A DNA stretch of 64,000 bases from Flavobacterium yafengii (GTDB lineage Bacteria; Bacteroidota; Bacteroidia; Flavobacteriales; Flavobacteriaceae). How positions within the stretch are numbered: the first letter of the stretch is position 1; every line of letters starts with the position of its first letter. The notes under the pieces were generated by a model. It did no database searches. It was not told the origin of the DNA and was given only the letters and a program-made list of their open reading frames with translations. Positions 1 through 8,435 of this stretch are shown piece by piece. The DNA lies in contig NZ_JASCRY010000002.1 of NCBI RefSeq assembly GCF_030010375.1, forward strand, positions 186,001 to 250,000, in the 5' to 3' direction. Position numbers and translations under genes: made by a program.

Positions 1-86
1 CTGAGGAAGTTGCTGCTATTGTTGAAGAAACTCCTGCAGTCGAAGTGAAAGCTCCTGCAAAAAAATTAAAAGCTAAAAAAGAGTAA
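1..86 (+). CDS. 3' end of an unidentified gene with an acidic then Lys/Ala/Pro-rich tail
   Basis: The reading frame is open from the window edge to a TAA at 84-86 and encodes a tail of Glu/Val/Ala followed by Lys/Ala/Pro ending in KKE. A strong terminator follows at once, which supports this as a true gene end. Such charged low-complexity tails occur on several flavobacterial proteins. From memory of gene order, a DUF5606 protein often precedes mazG in Flavobacterium, but nothing in these 28 codons proves that. Confidence 0.6.
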   Translation, partial: EEVAAIVEETPAVEVKAPAKKLKAKKE

Positions 87-107
87 TTCTACTTTAAAAT
101 AATATTT

Positions 108-145
108 AATCCTGTTCAGTTATTTTTCTGGACAGGATTTTTTTA
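108..145 (+). terminator. Rho-independent terminator
   Basis: A 12-bp stem (108-119 with 128-139, one G-U pair) encloses an 8-nt loop and is followed by a T-run. It closes the truncated upstream gene and separates it from mazG. Confidence 0.8.
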
Positions 146-167
146 TTTTTACCAAAAACCATTTCTG

Positions 168-941
168 ATGAATTCAAGACAAAACCAACTGCAAGCTTTC
201 GAAAGATTATTAGACATTATGGATGATTTGCGTGAAAAATGTCCTTGGGACAAAAAGCAAACCATGCAAACGTTGCGTCATCTTACTATTGAAGAAACCT
301 ACGAATTAGGCGATGCTATTTTAGACAACGATTTAAACGAAGTCAAAAAAGAACTTGGGGATTTGTTATTGCATATTGTTTTTTATGCCAAAATAGGAAG
401 CGAGACGAACGATTTTGATATGGCGGATGTCTGTAATGAAATTTGTGAAAAGCTAATTCACCGTCATCCCCATATTTATAGTGATGTTGTGGTAAAAGAC
501 GAGGAAGAAGTGAAACAAAACTGGGAAAAACTGAAACTCAAAGAAGGCAAAAAGTCTGTTCTGGAAGGTGTTCCAAAAAGTTTACCTGCATTAGTAAAAG
601 CAAGCCGAATTCAGGATAAAGTAAAAGGAGTGGGTTTTGATTGGGAAGAATCGCATCAGGTTTGGGATAAAGTTCAAGAAGAGTTGGAAGAGTTACAAGT
701 TGAGGTTGAAGCAGGTGATCAGGATAAAATTGAAGCCGAATTTGGAGATGTTTTATTTTCGATGATCAATTACGCCCGATTTCTGAATGTAAATCCAGAA
801 GATGCTTTGGAACGTACCAATAAAAAATTCATAAAACGCTTTCAATATTTGGAAAGTAAAGCAGGAGAAATGGGAAAACCTTTAATGGATATGACTTTAG
901 CCGAAATGGATGTGTTTTGGGAAGAAGCGAAGAAGTTGTAG
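168..941 (+). CDS. mazG: Nucleoside triphosphate pyrophosphohydrolase MazG
   Basis: MazG hydrolyses (d)NTPs to NMP and pyrophosphate in the cytoplasm and so removes abnormal nucleotides. The 257 residues match the full-length two-domain family (E. coli about 263 aa). The N-terminal domain shows the metal-binding pattern E42-E43-x2-E46 followed by E62-x2-D65. The second domain repeats it with Glu residues near 171-175 and E191-x2-D194. The start ATG at 168 directly follows the upstream terminator, so the gene is a separate transcription unit. Identity is firm from the repeated MazG motifs; substrate preference cannot be read. Confidence 0.95.
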   Translation: MNSRQNQLQAFERLLDIMDDLREKCPWDKKQTMQTLRHLTIEETYELGDAILDNDLNEVKKELGDLLLHIVFYAKIGSETNDFDMADVCNEICEKLIHRHPHIYSDVVVKDEEEVKQNWEKLKLKEGKKSVLEGVPKSLPALVKASRIQDKVKGVGFDWEESHQVWDKVQEELEELQVEVEAGDQDKIEAEFGDVLFSMINYARFLNVNPEDALERTNKKFIKRFQYLESKAGEMGKPLMDMTLAEMDVFWEEAKKL

Positions 942-1028
942 TTTCAGTATTTTTTTAGTAATCAGTACTCAGATTTCAGTTCCGATACTTCGGGATTAGT
1001 ATCCAGTTTTAAATAATTAAATTATCCA

Positions 1029-2477
1029 ATGTCAGAAAATAAAACCGAGTTAAAACGTTCTTTAGGGTTAATTGATGCCACTAGTTTAGTTGCCGGTTCC
1101 ATGATAGGATCTGGAATCTTCATAGTAACATCAGCCATGGCGAGAGATATTGGATCTGGTGCTTGGTTATTGGTGATTTGGTTGGTAACGGGATTAATCA
1201 CAGTTGCTGCGGCATTGAGTTATGGAGAATTGGCAGGGATGATGCCTAATGCGGGCGGACAGTTCGTTTATATACAACGCGCGTACGGAAGATTAGTTTC
1301 TTTCCTCTATGGCTGGACCGTTTTCACGGTAATTCAAACCGGAGTTATTGCGGCAATTGCTGTTACTTTTGCTAATTATGCCGCTATCTTCTTTCCAGTT
1401 TTAGATCAAACTCTTTTTACTGTTGGTGCCAGTTTTGTTTTTTCATACCAAAAAGTGTTGGCTATTTTTAGTATAATACTGCTCACGTATATTAATACTA
1501 AAGGTGTTAAAAGCGGAAAAACCGTTCAGTTGATTTTTACCTCGGCTAAATTAATTGCGCTTTTTGCATTGATTGTTTTAGGATTGTATGTTGGTTTACA
1601 AACGGATGTTTTGTCCAATAATTTTGCAAATATGTGGGAAGCCAGCAAAACGGTTGTGAATCCTGACGGAACAATTACAGTAACAAAATTAGCAGGAATG
1701 GCAATTTTGGGAGCTGCAGGAGCAACTATTATTAACTCTTTATTTTCTAGTGATGCCTGGAATAATGTGACTTTTATTGCGGGTGAAATTAAAGAACCTA
1801 AAAAGAATATTCCACGAAGTTTGTTTCTTGGAACCTTAATTGTAACTATTATTTATGTTTTAGCAAATGTTGCTTATTTGGCTTTGTTGCCCATGCAGGG
1901 AACTCCAAACGCTGCTGATATTGCCAGTAACGGAATCATGTTTGCCAGTAATGACAGGGTAGGAGCAGCTGCAGCAAGTATGATTATGGGAAATGTAAGT
2001 GTTTTTGTAATGGCAGGCTTAATTATGGTTTCTACTTTTGGTTGCAATAGCGGTTTGATTCTTTCGGGAGGAAGATTGTTTTTTGCCATGGCAAATGACG
2101 GATTATTTTTTAAACAAGCTACAGAACTGAATAAAAATCAGGTTCCGGCCAAAGCATTGTGGGTACAATGTATTTGGGCTTGTGTGCTTTGTATTTCGGG
2201 AAAATTTGGTGATTTGCTGACGTATGCTACTTTTGCGTCATTGTTGTTTTATATATTGACTATTCTGGGTGTTTTTATCCTTAGAAAAAAAGAACCCAAT
2301 ACAGATAGACCGTATAAAGCGTTTGGATATCCAGTTGTACCGGCACTTTATATTGTGGTGACATCAGCCATTTGTCTCACCTTGCTGATTTATGACACCT
2401 TCAATACGGGATTGGGATTGTGTATTGTGGCGTTGGGAATTCCGGTTTATTATTTTGTAATGAATAAGAAAGAGTAA
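1029..2477 (+). CDS. APC-family amino acid permease
   Basis: A 482-residue integral membrane protein with about 12 hydrophobic segments. The first segment carries the APC signature GSMIGSGIF (residues about 23-31), the helix-break substrate site of the LeuT-fold APC superfamily. It should take up or exchange an amino acid across the inner membrane. General appearance is closest to the L-type/SteT-like branch, but the substrate cannot be assigned. It ends 10 bp from the convergent Fnr-type gene and no clear hairpin separates them. The 87 bp upstream contain short CAGT/ATTC-type degenerate repeats but no obvious TAnnTTTG box. Confidence 0.9.
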   Translation: MSENKTELKRSLGLIDATSLVAGSMIGSGIFIVTSAMARDIGSGAWLLVIWLVTGLITVAAALSYGELAGMMPNAGGQFVYIQRAYGRLVSFLYGWTVFTVIQTGVIAAIAVTFANYAAIFFPVLDQTLFTVGASFVFSYQKVLAIFSIILLTYINTKGVKSGKTVQLIFTSAKLIALFALIVLGLYVGLQTDVLSNNFANMWEASKTVVNPDGTITVTKLAGMAILGAAGATIINSLFSSDAWNNVTFIAGEIKEPKKNIPRSLFLGTLIVTIIYVLANVAYLALLPMQGTPNAADIASNGIMFASNDRVGAAAASMIMGNVSVFVMAGLIMVSTFGCNSGLILSGGRLFFAMANDGLFFKQATELNKNQVPAKALWVQCIWACVLCISGKFGDLLTYATFASLLFYILTILGVFILRKKEPNTDRPYKAFGYPVVPALYIVVTSAICLTLLIYDTFNTGLGLCIVALGIPVYYFVMNKKE

Positions 2478-2487
2478 TGCGGATGAA

Positions 2488-3168
2488 TTACTCGGCCATT
2501 TTTTTTAGGGCATTAATGTCTTTTAAAACGATTTTTTTGCCTGTTAATTCGATCAATCCTAATTTATTGAAATCAGATAACAAACGAATGCAACTTTCAG
2601 TGGCAGTGCCAATCATACTGGCTAGTTCATCTCTGGAAAGTTGTACTTTTAAGGAGTTGTCGTTGTTTTTTCCAAAGGTGTCATGCAAATAAAGAAGTGT
2701 CTCGGCTAATCTTTCTTTGACTGTTTTTTGGGCTAAATTCACCATGTGATCATCGGCTTCTTTTAGATCACCACAAATAGTTTTCATCACATTCATCGAA
2801 AACTGATTGTTTTTGTCAAAGTATCCCATCACTTCTGATTTTGGAATAAAACAAACCTGCATATCTTCAAGAGCTACAGCACTTAGATTTACCGGTTCAT
2901 CACTAATCATCGAGCGTTGGCCCAGTAATTCTCCTTTTGTGACCAATTTTACAATATGATCTTTACCATTTGCACTGAGCTTAGTCAGTTTACAAATGCC
3001 GTCTTTTATACAATAAATACCATTCACATTTTCTCCTTCTTCAAATATAACCTCACCCTTTTTGATAATATGGGATGTTTTACAGTCAGAAAGTTTTAGT
3101 AATTCTTCTTTAGTAAGTGCTTTTAAAGAGCTAAATTCTCTGACGATACATTGTTCGCATTTGCTCAT
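2488..3168 (-). CDS. Crp/Fnr-family transcription regulator (Fnr-like)
   Basis: A 226-residue regulator: an N-terminal cyclic-nucleotide-binding-type beta-roll (about residues 15-130), a dimerisation helix, and a C-terminal Crp-type helix-turn-helix (about 165-215, including SRDELASMIGTATESCIRLL). The N-terminus carries a C4-x2-C7 pair, with more Cys at 30, 52 and 59, compatible with a redox or Fe-S sensor like FNR. The ligand set is not the canonical E. coli one, so the sensing mode is inferred. It is divergent from the cbb3 assembly ATPase, with an Fnr-like palindrome between them, and it is the obvious candidate regulator of the ccoI, ccoS-ccoNOQP and hemN promoters. Confidence 0.9.
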   Translation of the reverse strand: MSKCEQCIVREFSSLKALTKEELLKLSDCKTSHIIKKGEVIFEEGENVNGIYCIKDGICKLTKLSANGKDHIVKLVTKGELLGQRSMISDEPVNLSAVALEDMQVCFIPKSEVMGYFDKNNQFSMNVMKTICGDLKEADDHMVNLAQKTVKERLAETLLYLHDTFGKNNDNSLKVQLSRDELASMIGTATESCIRLLSDFNKLGLIELTGKKIVLKDINALKKMAE

Positions 3169-3192
3169 ATTGTTTGTGATTTATTGGCACTA

Positions 3193-3200
3193 CAAAACTA
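3193..3200 (-). promoter_or_regulatory. -7 promoter box of the Fnr-like gene
   Basis: TAGTTTTG on the minus strand is a perfect TAnnTTTG. If its G lies at -5, transcription starts near 3188, 20 nt before the ATG. Confidence 0.6.
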
Positions 3201-3210
3201 ACTATTTAAT

Positions 3211-3224
3211 ATGACAAATATCAT
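3211..3224. promoter_or_regulatory. Fnr-like binding palindrome, fnr/ccoI divergent region
   Basis: ATGACAAATATCAT fits the Fnr/Crp form xTGAy-N4-rTCAx. It lies between divergent genes. It is about 40 bp upstream of the predicted ccoI start (activating position) and about 30 bp upstream of the predicted start of the regulator gene, overlapping its -33 region (repressing position). See the matching sites at 5740 and 13591. Confidence 0.75.
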
Positions 3225-3245
3225 ATTTTTAACGTATTCAATTGA

Positions 3246-3253
3246 TGACCTTT
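3246..3253 (+). promoter_or_regulatory. Likely -7 box of ccoI
   Basis: GACCTTTG matches TAnnTTTG except for the first base. It lies 22 bp after the Fnr-like palindrome, nearly the spacing seen at ccoS and hemN. A start of transcription near 3258 argues against translation starting at the in-frame ATG at 3242. Confidence 0.5.
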
Positions 3254-3277
3254 GTTCCAGGTAAAATGAGCAAAGTT

Positions 3278-5683
3278 ATGGACACACAAAACTGTTTCCA
3301 TTGTGGTTTAGATATTATAAAAGAAGAAGAAATTATTTTTGACGCGAGAAATTTTTGTTGTAACGGTTGTAAAACGGTGTACGAAATTTTTAGTCTCAAT
3401 GATTTGACTTGTTATTATGATTTTGAAAAATCCCCTGGAGCAACCCCGCAAGACATTAATGGTAAATATGATTTTTTAGACAATGAAAGTATTGTATCCA
3501 AAATTTTGGAATTTCAAGAAAATTCAACCGCAATTATTTCACTTAACATTCCTCATATTCATTGTAGCTCGTGTATTTGGATTTTGGAAAATCTACAGCG
3601 TCTTCAAAAAGGAATAAGCACTTCGCAGGTTAATTTCCCTGAAAAAAGAGTCCGAATTACTTTTAATCCGGAAGTGGTTTCTATTAAAACGATTGTTTAT
3701 TTGTTGAGTTCTATTGGTTATGAACCTTACATCAGTTTAGAAAACTATGAAACGGGGACTAATAATGTAGATAGAAGTTTAACGTATAAATTAGGCGTTG
3801 CTTTCTTTTGTTTTGGAAATATCATGTTGCTTTCCTTTCCGGAATATTTTGAAGTAAAAGAATTTTGGTTAGACCAATACCGTGGCTTTTTCCGTTGGTT
3901 GATTTTTGCTTTATCGCTGCCAAGTTTCTTTTATTCAGCAAGTGGTTATTATGTTTCGGCGTATAAAAGTATCAAAACCAAAATGCTTAACATCGATATT
4001 CCTATTGCTTTAGGGATTGTTGTGATGTTTGTGCGAAGTACGTTTGATATTGTCATGGATTACGGTTCTGGTTTTTTCGACAGCTTAACGGGATTGATTT
4101 TCTTTATGCTTTTGGGTAAAATGTTCCAAATCAAAACCTATAGTTTTTTGAGTTTCGAAAGGGATTTTAAATCGTATTTTCCAATAGCTATTACCAAAAT
4201 AAATTCTGATTTATCAGAAGAAAGCGTAGCGATTTACGAAGTTGAAAAAGGCGACAGACTACTTATTAGAAACCAAGAATTGATTCCTGTTGATGGGATT
4301 TTAATTTCGGAAAAAGCGGAAATCGATTATAGTTTTGTTACCGGAGAAGCCATTCCTATTACGAAAAAATCCGGTGATAAAGTATTTGCAGGCGGAAAAC
4401 AAATAGGGAAAGTAATCGAAATGGAAGTTTTACATTCGGTTTCCCAAAGTTACTTGACGCAATTATGGAGTAATGATGTGTTCCAAAAAAATGTGGAGCA
4501 AAAACACAAAACGATTACCGATAGCATTAGTCGTTATTTTACACCTATTTTATTATTGATTGCTTTTGCAGGATTTGGATACTGGATTTTTATTGATGCT
4601 AATACCGCTTTTAATGTGTTTACGGCAGTGCTTATTGTTGCTTGTCCTTGTGCTTTGGCATTGACGGCGCCATTCACTTTTGGGAACGTATTACGAATTT
4701 TAGGAAAACAGAAATTCTATCTCAAAAATGCTTTGGTTATTGAGCAATTGGCGAAAGTAGATACGATTGTTTTTGATAAAACAGGAACGATTACCACCAA
4801 TAAAAAATCGAATATTTCTTATGAAGGAGATACTCTTTCTGATGAAAATTTACTGTTGATTAAAAATGTTCTTCGGGCTTCAAATCATCCGTTGAGCAGA
4901 ATGTTGTATGATTATTTGCCAATTCCAATTTTGCAAAATAAATCAGCAATTGATACCAAAAAGTTGAAAGTGGATGCTTTTGAAGAAATTACCGGAAAAG
5001 GAATTCAAGCACAGATTTTTGGTTACCAAATTCAAATAGGTTCTGCAGCTTTTGTAGATAAAATAGAAGAAAATAACATTCAGCAAACGTCGGTTCACAT
5101 AAAGATAAATGATGTTTATTATGGGAAATTTATTTTCAATAATCAATATAGAGAAGGACTTGAAGAGCTTTTCAAGAACTTAAGCAGTAAATATCAAATC
5201 AAGGTTTTATCTGGTGACAATGAAGGCGAACGCGCTACTCTTGAACAACTTTTGCCGAAAGGCACTGAATTAATTTTCAATCAGAAACCGGAACAAAAAT
5301 TAGAATTTATTAAAAATTTGCAGGACAAAGGTAAAAATGTAATGATGGTTGGCGATGGATTGAACGATGCCGGAGCTTTGGCACAAAGTAATGTTGGGAT
5401 TTCAATTTCTGAAAATGTGAATGTTTTTTCACCAGCTTGTGATGCTATTTTGGATGCCAGCGAGTTTCAAAAATTGAACTATTTCTTGAAATTATCCAAG
5501 AATTCCATAACGACTATCAAAATGAGTTTTGCACTTTCTTTATTGTACAATGTGGTGGGATTATCGTTTGCCATTACAGGTAATTTATTGCCTTTGGTTG
5601 CAGCTATTATCATGCCTTTGAGTACAATAACCATTGTGAGTTTTGTAACGGTAATGAGTAGTTATTATGCAAATATAAAATAG
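3278..5683 (+). CDS. ccoI: cbb3 oxidase maturation P-type copper ATPase CcoI
   Basis: A P1B-type ATPase that moves copper across the inner membrane for assembly of the cbb3 oxidase copper centre. The N-terminus has CFHCG and CCNGC, a cysteine-rich pre-domain typical of CcoI/FixI, followed by an HMA domain with CSSC. Counting from this start, the transmembrane metal site CPC is at 456-458, the phosphorylated DKTGT begins at D500 and the hinge GDGLND begins at 692. The frame is open from ATG 3242, but the predicted transcription start lies downstream of that codon, so 3278 (or 3266) is preferred. It is followed by ccoS behind a separate promoter. Confidence 0.93.
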   Translation: MDTQNCFHCGLDIIKEEEIIFDARNFCCNGCKTVYEIFSLNDLTCYYDFEKSPGATPQDINGKYDFLDNESIVSKILEFQENSTAIISLNIPHIHCSSCIWILENLQRLQKGISTSQVNFPEKRVRITFNPEVVSIKTIVYLLSSIGYEPYISLENYETGTNNVDRSLTYKLGVAFFCFGNIMLLSFPEYFEVKEFWLDQYRGFFRWLIFALSLPSFFYSASGYYVSAYKSIKTKMLNIDIPIALGIVVMFVRSTFDIVMDYGSGFFDSLTGLIFFMLLGKMFQIKTYSFLSFERDFKSYFPIAITKINSDLSEESVAIYEVEKGDRLLIRNQELIPVDGILISEKAEIDYSFVTGEAIPITKKSGDKVFAGGKQIGKVIEMEVLHSVSQSYLTQLWSNDVFQKNVEQKHKTITDSISRYFTPILLLIAFAGFGYWIFIDANTAFNVFTAVLIVACPCALALTAPFTFGNVLRILGKQKFYLKNALVIEQLAKVDTIVFDKTGTITTNKKSNISYEGDTLSDENLLLIKNVLRASNHPLSRMLYDYLPIPILQNKSAIDTKKLKVDAFEEITGKGIQAQIFGYQIQIGSAAFVDKIEENNIQQTSVHIKINDVYYGKFIFNNQYREGLEELFKNLSSKYQIKVLSGDNEGERATLEQLLPKGTELIFNQKPEQKLEFIKNLQDKGKNVMMVGDGLNDAGALAQSNVGISISENVNVFSPACDAILDASEFQKLNYFLKLSKNSITTIKMSFALSLLYNVVGLSFAITGNLLPLVAAIIMPLSTITIVSFVTVMSSYYANIK

Positions 5684-5739
5684 AATTATATAAGTTTTTG
5701 AGTTGCGCTTTCACATAAATTTAACAGATATCAATAAGT

Positions 5740-5753
5740 ATGACAAATGTCAT
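5740..5753. promoter_or_regulatory. Fnr-like binding palindrome upstream of ccoS-ccoNOQP
   Basis: ATGACAAATGTCAT is a perfect 5-4-5 palindrome. Its centre is 41.5 bp upstream of the transcription start predicted from the TAACTTTG box at 5776, the class II activator position. Confidence 0.8.
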
Positions 5754-5775
5754 ATTTTACTCCAAAACGTCAAAG

Positions 5776-5783
5776 TAACTTTG
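5776..5783 (+). promoter_or_regulatory. -7 promoter box of the cco operon
   Basis: TAACTTTG is a perfect TAnnTTTG, 22 bp downstream of the Fnr-like palindrome and 17 bp before the ccoS ATG. Confidence 0.7.
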
Positions 5784-5800
5784 TTAACACAAATTAAGGT

Positions 5801-5992
5801 ATGAGTGTCATTTATTTATTAATCTCCATCAGTATAATAGTCGCTATTGGTTTCTTTATTGCTTTTATACGAGCAGTAAAAACAGGTCAATATGACGACG
5901 ATTACACGCCATCCGTCAGAATGCTATTTGACGATGAGCTAATTCAGTCGAAAGCTAAAAAACCGAAAACCAAAAGTTCAACGACTTTATAA
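5801..5992 (+). CDS. ccoS: cbb3-type oxidase assembly protein CcoS
   Basis: A 63-residue protein with one N-terminal membrane helix (about 3-25) and a short hydrophilic tail containing GQYDD, typical of CcoS. In other bacteria CcoS is needed to insert cofactors into CcoN. It is the first gene after the Fnr-like promoter and lies 50 bp before ccoNO, so it probably leads the operon. Confidence 0.88.
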   Translation: MSVIYLLISISIIVAIGFFIAFIRAVKTGQYDDDYTPSVRMLFDDELIQSKAKKPKTKSSTTL

Positions 5993-6042
5993 CTTTCAAC
6001 AAATCAATCAAATAATAAACAACTTTAAAAATAATTATAAAT

Positions 6043-8232
6043 ATGGAAATGCAGCAGTTTTATTATGACAACAAAATTGTAAAAAAATTCATTTACGCAA
6101 CCATTGTCTTTGGAGTGGTAGGAATGTTAGTGGGGCTTACATTGGCCTTTATGTTCCTTTTTCCAAATATTACGGATGGTATTTCGTGGTTGAGTTACGG
6201 TCGATTAAGACCTTTACATACGAATGCCGTTATTTTTGCCTTCGTAGGAAATGCAATGTTTGCAGGTATTTATTACTCATTACAGCGATTGTTAAAAGCC
6301 AGAATGTTTAGTGATTTTTTGAGTAATCTTAATTTCTGGGGTTGGCAATTAATTATTGTCGCTGCAGCCATATCATTACCATTAGGTTATAGTTCTTCAA
6401 AAGAATATGCCGAATTAGAATGGCCAATAGACATTGCGATTGCATTGATTTGGGTTGTTTTTGGTATTAATATGATTGGAACCATTTTAAAACGTAGAGA
6501 GCGCCATTTATATGTTGCGATTTGGTTTTACTTGGCAACATTTGTAACCGTGGCAGTTTTGCATATTTTCAATAGTTTATCATTGCCGGTTTCTGGAATG
6601 AAAAGTTATTCTGTTTATGCAGGAGTTCAAGATGCTTTAGTGCAATGGTGGTACGGTCATAATGCAGTGGCGTTTTTCTTGACAACACCATTCTTAGGCT
6701 TAATGTATTACTTTGTTCCAAAAGCGGCAAATCGTCCGGTATATTCTTATAGACTGTCAATTGTTCACTTTTGGTCGTTAATTTTCATCTACATTTGGGC
6801 TGGACCGCACCATTTATTATATTCGGCATTGCCTAACTGGGCACAAAATTTAGGTGTTGCTTTCTCTATTATGTTGATTGCACCATCTTGGGGTGGAATG
6901 ATAAACGGACTTTTAACCTTGAGAGGCGTTTGGGATAAAGTGCGTGTAGAACCCGTTTTAAAATTCTTCGTTGTAGCTATTACCGGTTATGGAATGGCGA
7001 CTTTTGAAGGCCCGATGTTATCGCTTAAAAATGTAAATGCTATTGCGCATTATACGGATTGGATTATTGCTCACGTTCACGTTGGCGCATTGGCTTGGAA
7101 TGGATTTATGGCTTTTGGTATGATTTATTGGTTGGTTCCTAGAATGACCAAAAGCAATTTGTACTCTCTTAAGTTGGCTAATTTTCACTTTTGGATTGGT
7201 ACTTTAGGAATTATATTATATACGATTCCAATGTATGTTGCCGGTTTTTTACAAGCATCTATGTGGAAACAATTTAATCCGGACGGAACTTTAACCTACG
7301 GTAACTTTCTTGAAACAGTAACTCAAATCATGCCGATGTATTGGATGAGAGCTATTGGTGGAACCCTTTATTTAATTGGAATGTTTACTTTGGTGTATAA
7401 CATTATTCAAACCGTAAGAGCAGGTTCTAAAATTGAAGATGAATTGGCTGAAGCTCCTGAATTATTAAAAATTAGTGCAGGAAGAGTAAAAGGAGAGAAA
7501 TTCCACCCTTGGTTAGAAAGAAAACCGATTCAGTTAACCATTTTGGCAACTGTCGCAATTTTAATTGGTGGTGTTATCCAAATCGTACCTACGATTATGG
7601 TTAAATCCAATATTCCAACAATTGCAAGTGTAAAACCATATTCTCCACTAGAATTAGAAGGACGTGATTTATACATTCGTGAAGGTTGTGTCGGTTGTCA
7701 CTCGCAGTCAGTTCGTCCTTTCCGTAGCGAAGTAGAACGTTATGGACCGCAATCTAAAGCAGGAGAATTTGTATACGATCATCCATTCCTTTGGGGATCA
7801 AAACGTACAGGTCCGGATTTATTAAGAGTGGGTGCAAAATACAATGACAATTGGCATTTTAACCACTTTTGGAATCCTCAAAGTATATCTGCCGGCTCTA
7901 TTATGCCAGGTTACAAATGGCTGTTTGACAATAAACCAATGGATGTTTCTTTGACTCAAAAGAAAATGCAGGTTATGGTGACACTTGGTGTTCCTTATAC
8001 TGAAGCTCAGATTACAAGTGGTTTAGATGATTTAAGAAAACAAGCTGTTGCAATTGAAGAAAGCTTGAAAAATGACCCTGACTTTGTAAAAAGTTATGAC
8101 GAAAGCAAGAAAAAAGCCGAAGCCAGAGGAGAGAAATTTGTTCCAATGAACGAAAGGGAAATAGTAGCCTTGATTGCTTATATGCAAAGACTTGGAACGG
8201 ATATTAAAGTAAAAGATGTCGCTAAAAAATAA
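6043..8232 (+). CDS. ccoNO: cbb3 cytochrome c oxidase, fused CcoN-CcoO subunits
   Basis: One 729-residue chain joins the catalytic subunit CcoN (about 1-480, 12 membrane segments) to the monohaem cytochrome c subunit CcoO (about 500-729). In the CcoN part the haem and CuB histidines are visible in RPLHTN, WYGHNAVAF, GPHH and AHVHVG. In the CcoO part the haem c site is C549-V-G-C-H553, with the likely Met ligand in IMPGYKW at 621. Electrons pass from cytochrome c through CcoP and CcoO to CcoN, which reduces oxygen with high affinity and pumps protons. No internal stop or frameshift is present, so the fusion is real; this fusion is known in Bacteroidota. Confidence 0.96.
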   Translation: MEMQQFYYDNKIVKKFIYATIVFGVVGMLVGLTLAFMFLFPNITDGISWLSYGRLRPLHTNAVIFAFVGNAMFAGIYYSLQRLLKARMFSDFLSNLNFWGWQLIIVAAAISLPLGYSSSKEYAELEWPIDIAIALIWVVFGINMIGTILKRRERHLYVAIWFYLATFVTVAVLHIFNSLSLPVSGMKSYSVYAGVQDALVQWWYGHNAVAFFLTTPFLGLMYYFVPKAANRPVYSYRLSIVHFWSLIFIYIWAGPHHLLYSALPNWAQNLGVAFSIMLIAPSWGGMINGLLTLRGVWDKVRVEPVLKFFVVAITGYGMATFEGPMLSLKNVNAIAHYTDWIIAHVHVGALAWNGFMAFGMIYWLVPRMTKSNLYSLKLANFHFWIGTLGIILYTIPMYVAGFLQASMWKQFNPDGTLTYGNFLETVTQIMPMYWMRAIGGTLYLIGMFTLVYNIIQTVRAGSKIEDELAEAPELLKISAGRVKGEKFHPWLERKPIQLTILATVAILIGGVIQIVPTIMVKSNIPTIASVKPYSPLELEGRDLYIREGCVGCHSQSVRPFRSEVERYGPQSKAGEFVYDHPFLWGSKRTGPDLLRVGAKYNDNWHFNHFWNPQSISAGSIMPGYKWLFDNKPMDVSLTQKKMQVMVTLGVPYTEAQITSGLDDLRKQAVAIEESLKNDPDFVKSYDESKKKAEARGEKFVPMNEREIVALIAYMQRLGTDIKVKDVAKK

Positions 8233-8237
8233 AAGTT

Positions 8238-8408
8238 ATGTTCGAACAAATAAAACACAATATGGAAACGATTGAAGGTGTGGCAATATATCCCATCTTA
8301 TCATTATTAATTTTTTTCGTCTTTTTCGTGGGCTTGGGTCTATGGGTGTTTTCCTATAAGAAAGAAACGATAAATGAATTGAGTCAAATTCCATTGAGAG
8401 ACAATTAA
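8238..8408 (+). CDS. ccoQ: CcoQ/FixQ-type small subunit
   Basis: A 56-residue open frame starts with ATG 5 bp after ccoNO and ends 27 bp before ccoP. It has a short polar N-terminus with MFEQIKHNMETIEGV, one membrane helix (about 18-40) and a charged tail with SYKKE. Size, topology and position between CcoO and CcoP match CcoQ/FixQ, which stabilises the oxidase complex. It is short enough to be missed by length-filtered gene callers. Confidence 0.85.
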   Translation: MFEQIKHNMETIEGVAIYPILSLLIFFVFFVGLGLWVFSYKKETINELSQIPLRDN

Positions 8409-8435
8409 ATAGTATAATTTTTTAAAATTTAGAAA

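Noticed and set aside
3242..3277. ATG at 3242 as ccoI start
   Set aside because: It would precede the transcription start implied by the Fnr-like site and -7 box, and the first 12 residues do not resemble CcoI.
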